Below, piece by piece: positions 56,881 through 64,000 of a stretch of DNA of 64,000 nt. The stretch lies in contig CH003379.1 of NCBI GenBank assembly GCA_000149265.1, positions 227,087-291,086 of the forward strand, written 5' to 3'. The stretch comes from Ciona savignyi. Lineage: Eukaryota > Chordata > Ascidiacea > Phlebobranchia > Cionidae. Below the pieces are notes generated by a model. It ran no database searches. It worked only from the letters and a program-made list of their open reading frames with translations, and was not told the DNA's origin. Both the position numbers and the translations under genes were made by a program. Position 1 is the stretch's first letter. Every line of letters starts with the position of its first letter.

Positions 56881-57524
56881 GGAGTGTCAACCACGTGTTT
56901 AACCAACACTATTTGTAAAACACATTTTGTATGCTCCCTAACCACAGTTTTTAATTTATAGACCGAGTATGTAGTTTGTTTCTGTAAGCATAAACGCATG
57001 GGTCCCTGAGGTAACAATCCGATCTTGTTTGTTAGCAATCCAATGACAACTTTTGATGCCTAAAATGTGGTTGACACTCTTTAGCTCCTTGATTACTGTA
57101 TTCTCGTACATGTTTTGTTAAGCTTTAAATATATTGTTTAAACTAATCAATATCAATCGCCGTTATAAATATCAGCGCCGAAATTAACAATTTCTTTTTT
57201 GTATATATATAAGGAGAAAAGTATCTAAAATGGGCACCCTGCTTGGATTTTTCGTGAGTTCTCCTGGGAATATTTAGGCCTACACATTAATTACTGCGTA
57301 TATTTATAAATTCTAAATCTATTAAAGTTTTAATTTAAATATTTATTTGTGTAGTATATATAGGTCGTTAAAGTGTAGGCTATAATTCGAAAGTACGATA
57401 TATCCGTAAAAATGTTATTTTTACGACCTTGAAGAAATCCTATTGCCCTGAAAGACAACGCACTAAACCACTAGACTAATATCGGACATCAAATAACTCA
57501 TTAACTGAAATAAGCTTTTTTTCT

Positions 57525-57645
57525 TTAATGGCGTGTTTTAACGACTGCTCGTTTTGCCGTATTTTCCCGTTCCTATATCGTGATTATATTCATTTGCCAT
57601 TTCTAAAAACTGGGGCAAAATACGAATAAACTAAACTAAACTGGC
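57525..57645. repeat. Dispersed repeat C copy
   Basis: GTTTTAACGACTGCTCGTTT to GAATAAACTAAACTAAACTG. The rest of the stretch 56600-57900 shows no gene. Confidence 0.72.
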
Positions 57646-57902
57646 TTTTAATACCATTTAAGTTGTGTAAAACGCGGCGTAATATTTCAAAGTAAAACCA
57701 CATTTTAAATCTATTAATATTATTTATTGTATTTCCAATGTTAAAATGCAATTTGATCAGCTTGGTCTTGGCCTGTGAATATAAATATGTTACAATTCTT
57801 CTTTTTCTGGTATAAAACGATCGGTATTTAATACATAATGTATATATAGATTCATGCTATAGTAGTTTGGTCAAAACTCACTTCTGACATAATTGTTTTG
57901 AT

Positions 57903-58598
57903 TTATTGTTCTTGCATAAGAGCTTCCATGATTTCGGCTTCCAAAGCATCTTCTGCAAAGAGATTTAAATTATTCGTAATTATGATCATATATTAAGCAA
58001 AACTGGACTGAACTACAAGGTAGCCTATAATTACGTCTCTAGTTACATTTTTCGATTAAGCTACACAATTCGTGACCATGCAATTACTTAAATTGGTTTG
58101 TACAGAATTGTAAATAAAAAGTCTTAGTGGCGAAAAAACAATGAAACTTAGACAAACATGGACAACTGTGAACAGATTTAATTTTCTTACAGAAGTACAC
58201 TAAAATATATATATACCGAATATATTTCATAAGCGGTTCACTCTTTTAAATTCGAATTGAGGACAGTTAACAGAAATATCGGTTTCATAAATTAAAAAAT
58301 GTTTCTTCAACCAAGAAACTATATACCGAAAGCACAACAAAAATAAATTTTTGTTAAACCTACCGAGCATATCGGCTTCGCTGCTTGGTTGTTGGTTCCA
58401 TCTCTTTCTGCGCCACAAGCTCCAGTCTGGGTTGTTGTGGACGTAGTCACCGGTCGGCACATGGGGTCCAAGCTTGGAGACAACTGGCAGAAGTCCGTCA
58501 ACGACTTTCGCACCGACTCTTACGAGGCTACTGAGTGCGGCGTTAGATGGGGCCAGTTGGCCGCAGATAAAGACGAGAACGATGGCAAGCTTGAACAT
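57903..58598 (-). CDS. Small secreted precursor resembling a tunicate antimicrobial peptide
   Basis: Two exons, 58598-58364 and 57952-57903, give 94 residues with phase 1 on both sides. Parts in order: signal peptide (MFKLAIVLVFICGQLAPSNA), an amphipathic, net-positive segment (LSSLVRVGAKVVDGLL and following), and a tribasic-plus site (WRRKRW) near residue 65. An acidic tail (EADMLEDALEAEIMEALMQ) closes it. Tunicate and fish host-defence peptide precursors share this signal, cationic core, basic site and acidic propeptide layout. I do not recognise the family by sequence. A TATA box sits upstream. Confidence 0.75.
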
Positions 58599-58656
58599 TC
58601 TGATGATTCTCTGATGATCTGAGAAAAGAACTGTGGTTACTGGTGGTCATCGCTAC

Positions 58657-58664
58657 CTTATATA
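58657..58664 (-). promoter_or_regulatory. TATA box (TATATAAG) of the small secreted precursor gene
   Basis: TATATAAG on the minus strand, about 60 bp upstream of the ATG at 58598. That leaves a short 5' UTR of about 30 bases. Confidence 0.65.
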
Positions 58665-58999
58665 CACATATTGGCGTATGATAATCAAAACACACAAAAA
58701 AGGGTGTCGAAAACACATATAATTTCCGGTTTCGCAATAAATGTTTCTTTCGTTCCTCGTAGTCCAGCGCAGCTTCCTGACCATCAAATGCCGTCAAAAC
58801 AATCTGCAGACAGATGTTTCTATGAAAGTATTTGTACAGGCCAATAATCTATCCGGGCCGTTTTTAATAGACTATATACTTTAAAATGGCACAACTCGTA
58901 ACTACACAAATGTACAACTCACATAACTGTATAGAACTACTCTTTGCTTAAAGCAAAAGGTTACAGGCAAATATACAGAAAATCAGACAACCAAGTAAA

Positions 59000-60283
59000 G
59001 AAATTAAAACCCATCACATAGAAATAAAATACAACTTTACACTATAAATCCCACTTATCTGGCAAGTGGCAATGTCTAGTAAGTGCCTTGCCCGAAGAAA
59101 ACAACTGATTTGCGAGCGACCTTTTCCAAATGGTTAAATTGTGCATAGTTACTTATGGCCTATTTTACGAAAACTGCACATGCCGAAATATTTTTTTAGT
59201 TGTAAGTTGCACACTTAAAAACTTGGTAGTTTAAAGATAATTGTAACATATATACTGTGACAGCATGGTGACAGTGCTATGCTTAATTTGCCTTACTTTT
59301 GTTTTTAAATTAATACCGTTACCGATTTTTAACAATCTTTTGTAATATAGTACATTGCAAACCGAGTAAAAAAGTAAACGGCATGTGCAAGAAATAAATA
59401 TTTATTTATTTAGTCAGCCGGGTATATTGAAAACATTAACAGTATAAAGAAGAATAGAAAAGGGTAAAAAAAATTGGGTATAAAGAGGGGGCTTCACTAA
59501 TCTGCAGGACAGGACAACAAATTATATCACTCGCGGGGCAAAGTTTTTTTTCACTACCGGTACATAAGTGGGACGGTGTATTTTATCATTAACTGGGTGG
59601 GATGGGTTATAAACAGAAATGGGTTGGGGTTATATCATGAGCGGGAAGAAGTATTTTCGTCACTCCTATTAGCGGGACGGGTTATAGTGACGAATAAACC
59701 CCTCCGCCCCACTTTCCCACAGAACAGTGTGTTTTCCCGCAGATCAGTAAAGTACAAAATAATCCATTTTATAAATTTTTTGCTGCACAATATTTGGCTT
59801 TTATGTTGTAGTCAAATATTTTCTGCATATGCATTTGTCCTTTTGGTTTGCTTTTATTCTCATACAAATTGGCTTCTTATACTGGGTGGCTACAGGATCA
59901 GTAATGGTGTAAAGCTTAGCTAAATGCTGGTTTTTAAAAGTTTTAATGAACAATAACTAAGCAAAATCATATTGGTATAGATAGAGGTATAAATGGTACA
60001 GTTAGTTGCAGTTATACACAGTTATCTGCACACCTGTTGGCATTCAAAATTGAAACTTAATTTAAGTGCTTTATAACAGGTATTTCTTTGAAATCAATAA
60101 ATGCCCTTCACCCCACTATTCAATCAAGCAAGCTATTTATGATCTTTATTTTATAAATTTACTTTAGGACCTTTATAGATTGCATTAAGCATTCGATATC
60201 CAGAAATGGTGGTGAAAATTTCATATGGGGTCTTGCAACAAACTATAATTGTATTCCTTTTCAGGTAACTTCATAATAGAAAA
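59000..60283. other. Intergenic stretch before the PWI-RRM gene
   Basis: Contains a SINE family A fragment near 59065-59120 and a diverged G-rich near-repeat (GCGGGACGGGTTATAGTGAC, about 59560-59720). No supported exon. Confidence 0.5.
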
Positions 60284-63200
60284 ATGGATATCGGTGCCGA
60301 AATTAGTAAAAAGCTTCAGTTGGCTATTAAAGCCAAACTGACTGAATTGGATGCTTATGTGGATGATGAGTTACCAGACTATATTATGATAATGATTGCG
60401 AATAAAAAGCCGCAAAGTCAAATGTTTGAAGCATTGTCACTATTTCTTTCTGACGACACACAAACTTTCACGAAATGGCTGTACGATTTGCTTGACTCAC
60501 TTCAGGGGTCGTCGGAGAAAAAGCAGGAAAGTAAAAAAGTTACAAAAGAAGAAACTTCGAAAACAGTTACCCCAAACAACAACGCTAATGTGTCGGCTAA
60601 GAAAGTTGAGAAAAAGGCGTCTCGAAAAGAGTCGACTACTGAAAAAGAAAAGGAGTATTCTACAAAAACGGTCGAAAGACGAGATTCTGTGAAGGCTTCT
60701 CAGAAAACAAAACACGAAAAGGCGCCAGTAAGAAAGAGCACGTCGGATGAAGTATTTGACATTTTGCCTGACATGGATGACTTTCTGGGTATGGAATTAA
60801 TGGGTAGCGATGACTCTATCAACAAAAAGCAAAGATCAACCAAAACTGAACCTAAACCGACCACAAAAACTGAAAAGAAAAGTCCAGAAAAAAATACAAA
60901 CCACAAAAAAGAATCTGAAATAAAGAAAGATCACTTTACAAGCAAAACTGAAGCTGAACTTCCCAAAGAAAAATCAATTGTGTCTTTGTCTAAAACAAGT
61001 AGAAAGACCGTGAGAGTTAAAACTTCTGATTCGAGTTCTTCCAAAAGTAGAAAACCATCGACAGAAAGATCTAGCTCCGCTAGCTCAAAGAAAATTGTCC
61101 GTGCTTGGGACCGTGGTAAAGAGTCAAGAATGGATGATTTTCCGACTCAAGAAGCTCCAAATGACGCGAGGAGAAAGTTGAATAGAAAGTTCCGGAACAT
61201 TGCGGCACCGGAATCAGATTCAGAAGACGAAGTTCGTTCTTCAAAACCCAGCGGATCCGTGGTTTCAGTCGTTTCCAGCGTGAAAACAGCCCCAGGGTAT
61301 GTAAGTGACGACGACAGTGATGGGAATATGAAATCTAAGGGTAAAGTTGTCAGTACAGTAGCCGTCCCTGCCAAACGTCCCCGTCTGCCATTGAGCAAGC
61401 AAGCCAATAAATCTCTGCTCCTCAAAGCAGTTTCAGAGGCAGAAAACAGCATCCGGCAGAGCAGACTAAACAGAGCTTTAAAGAGCAATGCCAAAAATGA
61501 GAAGCAACTAATAACAATCGCAAAAAATAACTTAGGATCACGACTTGGTAAGAGAGCGACTACGATGGACCATAAGCCTTCTTCGTCAAAAGAAACTCAC
61601 AAACGGAATTATGATGTAACAACACCTGATGAAATTCCACGGAAGCGTAGAAGCTCAGGTGTTGAAGCAACTAACAATGTTGAAATTCAACACCATAGAA
61701 AAGAAAAAATGCCTGAACCTGTTCAAAATAAAACCGAAACTCAAAATGAAGTAAAAGACAGTAGAATTTTTATTAAAAAAGACAAAAAAATCATCAAAAA
61801 TATAAACAACCCTGTAGAGAAAAAGCCGTCAATAACTCAAAAACAAACACCAGTATCAAATAAAAAACAGATTGATTCTAAAAAAGTGACTTTAAAGAAT
61901 GGAAAAGCTATTCCTTCCAAACAGGCAATCAAGAAAAAGCAGAGACGCTCGCCTAGCCCTAGGTTTATAGTTACTCTGGATGGTACAAGAACCTCTACAA
62001 CAACTTCAAGTAAAAATAATCTCGATATTAATGATGTGCTTCCAAAGAAAAAGCCGTTTAAAAAAGTTCCAGTCCAAGCTCCAGACTCAACATCAAGGAC
62101 AGAAGAGGATGAGAATCAATCTGTCAGCTCGTCTTCTGTAAAGCTGCCTGTTCAGAAGCCGCTTGTTATTTCTATGTCATCAAGCAATGACCACGAGGGG
62201 GATAATGTCGACTCTTCCGACTTGGAGCTGATGAACATGAGAGAAAAACTCATCAAGATGCAGGAAGACGCGAAAAAGTTGAAACTTCTTCAGTCCCAGC
62301 AACTTGCTCTACTCCAGGAGACTGCGTCGATTAAGAAAGCAGCTGAAAAGCAACAAAACGACCCGGAAAGTTCCGACAACAAATCGATCCACGTTGCAAA
62401 CGTCCACTTTTCTGCCACGGAAAAACAATTATCCGAACATTTTAGCATCTGTGGTAAAGTGCAGCGAACCACCATTTTAAAAGATGCGTTTACTGGGCAC
62501 CCTAAAGGGTAAGTTCTCCGGTTATAACTTTGTTTTAAAAACAAAATTAATAATTTTAATAGAAAAAGTTAAGGGGATATTGATATTAGCTGTACAAATA
62601 TACCCATATCACCCTAAAGCAAGGGTCTTAAACACGCAGCTTGCAAGAACATTTTCTGCTGTTCACGTCGGATTTTAGGATTTTAAAATAATTGACAATT
62701 TAGGAGCCACATAACTTGCCCTAAATGGAACTAAACTTTATCTTAATATAATGTTAAGAGACTGGTTTAACATGCAGATCAATTATCACTACCATGGCAA
62801 TATAAATATTTTACCACCATCGTGCAATTTTGCGCCTTTTGCACAAAAACAAGTGTATTTCACTGCATAAGAACAATAGATTCTACATTCAAAACTCTGG
62901 GAAGAAAATAATGTAGATTTTAGTAATTGATAACCTGAATCCAATGCTTAGCACTACAAGCCAGTAATCTGCTCTTCATAGATTCTTCATAGAACGTTAA
63001 GTGCCTTGCCAAGGGACATAACCGACTAGATAGCGACCAGCTTGGAATCTGTAACCAGTCGGCTAAAAGGCGAAGCACTAATCCAACATGCTATTTAGTC
63101 GGACAATATTTTACAGACTTGTGAGCTTTTACCATTGATTTCTTTCCAGATTCGCATATCTTCAGTTTGAGGAGCCGAACTCAGTCAGTATGGCGCTTGC

Positions 63201-63441
63201 ATTCGACGGAACGACGTTTTGTTCTCGGATCATAAAAGTCACAAAAAAGTCGAACGAAGCGGCGGCAAAAGTGATAGTTGCCGCACCGTATCGTCGACCA
63301 GCGCGCTCATTTCCACCGCCGCGATTTCCTGGCGGCAGATTTTCATCGAGATACGCCTCGTCAGGGGCTTACAGACCCCGCGGTCGAGCCATGGGAGCAA
63401 GGAACAAGAAATGGGTCAAACCGGGCTTGCTGTCAACTTAG
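60284..63441 (+). CDS. PWI-like (ZC3H14/Nab2 type) plus PABPN1-type RRM protein
   Basis: Two coding exons, 60284-62508 and 63150-63441, joined in phase 2, give 838 residues. Residues 1-72 closely follow the ZC3H14 N-terminal PWI-like domain (ISKKLQLAIKAKLTELDAYV, DDELPDYIMIMIANKK). About 570 residues of Lys/Ser-rich disordered sequence with acidic patches follow. Then a short coil (MREKLIKMQEDAKKLKLLQ) and an RRM (~699-775; SIHVANVHF, GHPKGFAYLQF) resemble PABPN1. The tail is Arg/Pro/Gly rich. No CCCH zinc fingers are visible. A nuclear poly(A)-binding role is inferred. An acceptor-like TTTTCAG lies ~20 bp before the ATG. Confidence 0.88.
62998..63105 (-). repeat. SINE family A head fragment in the PWI-RRM gene intron
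   Basis: AAGTGCCTTGCCAAGGGACA to TTAGTCGGAC. Confidence 0.72.
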
Positions 63442-63843
63442 AGAGACCGCGATGATTTTAATTAAAAATATTTATGAGATGCTGCTTTTTAGGAAACATA
63501 TGGAAGGCTGTGATAACAACATGTTTGGTGCAATTTTTTAAATTTATCTGTGTGTTCTGTCCACTTATAAAGCATTCAATTCTCAAAATTGTTTATGGAA
63601 TTAAAAGCATGCTTCCATTCTTAGTAATTTCCTTTCGTTCACACATATCTTATTATAATTTCATTCAACCTAAAATTTTTCTCCTTTTTTGCGGGGTTTC
63701 TATCTCGTACTAATTTTAGATTCGGTGTGTACTTACTTAATATTGTGAGTTACCATGTAAAACTTGTTTGTTTCATAGGACAACCTTATTGAAGGAAGTT
63801 TTCAGGAAGGAGGCTGCTCTATATGTGGTTAATGTGTAGATAT

Positions 63844-63849
63844 AATAAA
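63844..63849 (+). other. Possible poly(A) signal of the PWI-RRM gene
   Basis: AATAAA about 400 bp after the stop; 71 bp from the convergent RPS18 stop. Assignment is tentative. Confidence 0.45.
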
Positions 63850-63919
63850 CTTCTGGTCTGTTTCATCATCACGTTCTCAATTTGGACAGCGGATTTAATC
63901 CAAGGTGAATTTTTTAAGT

Positions 63920-63981
63920 TTACTTCTTCTTGGACACACCAACAGTTTGTCCACGACGTCCGGTGGTTTTCGTGTGTTGTC
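63920..63981 (-). CDS. RPS18: RPS18 last coding exon (partial gene)
   Basis: The exon encodes GQHTKTTGRRGQTVGVSKKK and TAA, essentially the invariant C terminus of small-subunit ribosomal protein S18 (uS13). It starts after an acceptor (TTCACAAAG) in phase 1 and upstream sequence has an in-frame stop, confirming an intron. The rest of the gene lies beyond the right edge. It converges on the PWI-RRM gene. Confidence 0.92.
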
Positions 63982-64000
63982 CTTTGTGAATTATTTAAGT

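Noticed and set aside
61147..61494. Minus-strand frame opposite the PWI-RRM gene
   Set aside because: Antisense shadow of a long low-complexity coding exon.

Overview
The window is animal nuclear DNA from a tunicate, most likely Ciona intestinalis/robusta. Genes have many short introns. Tails of several genes lie close to their neighbours. Two tRNA-derived SINE families are dispersed everywhere, and a 16-nt string at 54413-54428 matches, from memory, the Ciona trans-spliced leader. All exon models below were read by eye from splice sites, reading frame and domain signatures.

Layout. (1) 511-17976 (+): the 3' part of a large mosaic extracellular gene, in order LU (Ly6/uPAR), FN3-like modules, LU, CCP, CCP, EGF, CCP, CCP, vWA and an acidic tail. 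Its introns hold an array of eight perfect CRE sites and an 18-bp minisatellite. (2) 26828-19122 (-): an SLC45-family sugar/H+ symporter in 9 exons, with two single-base frame breaks. (3) 27240-34269: a complete-looking 7.0-kb ISL2EU-type DNA transposon. It encodes a THAP plus DDE transposase (+) and a SWIM/YqaJ/PHD protein (-). A second THAP-coding element with ~395-bp inverted repeats is inserted into its left terminal repeat. (4) 34598-37634 (+): GATD1/PDDC1-like. (5) 45570-38874 (-): a terminal-complement-like protein (TSP1-TSP1-LDLRA-MACPF-EGF, 11 exons) with an intronic array of nine octamer motifs. (6) 47136-48383 and 48582-49886 (+): NOP53 and MGAT2, 198 bp apart, a candidate operon. 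(7) 53139-50306 (-): EMC10. (8) 54413-54934: a retroposon that starts with the spliced leader, ends in poly(A) and has 25-bp target-site duplications. (9) 55080-56170 (+): a small protein with one IGFBP domain and a C-terminal membrane segment. (10) 58598-57903 (-): a small secreted precursor that looks like an antimicrobial peptide. (11) 60284-63441 (+): a ZC3H14-type PWI-like domain joined to a PABPN1-type coil and RRM. (12) 63981-63920 (-): the last coding exon of RPS18, convergent with gene 11.

The genes are unrelated housekeeping, transport, immunity and RNA-processing functions; apart from the NOP53/MGAT2 pair I see no functional cluster. The strongest candidates for undescribed biology are the spliced-leader retroposon, the nested THAP transposons, the PWI-RRM fusion, the single-IGFBP membrane protein, the antimicrobial-like precursor, and the intronic CRE and octamer arrays. 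Frame breaks at C/G runs in two otherwise intact genes look more like sequence errors than inactivation.
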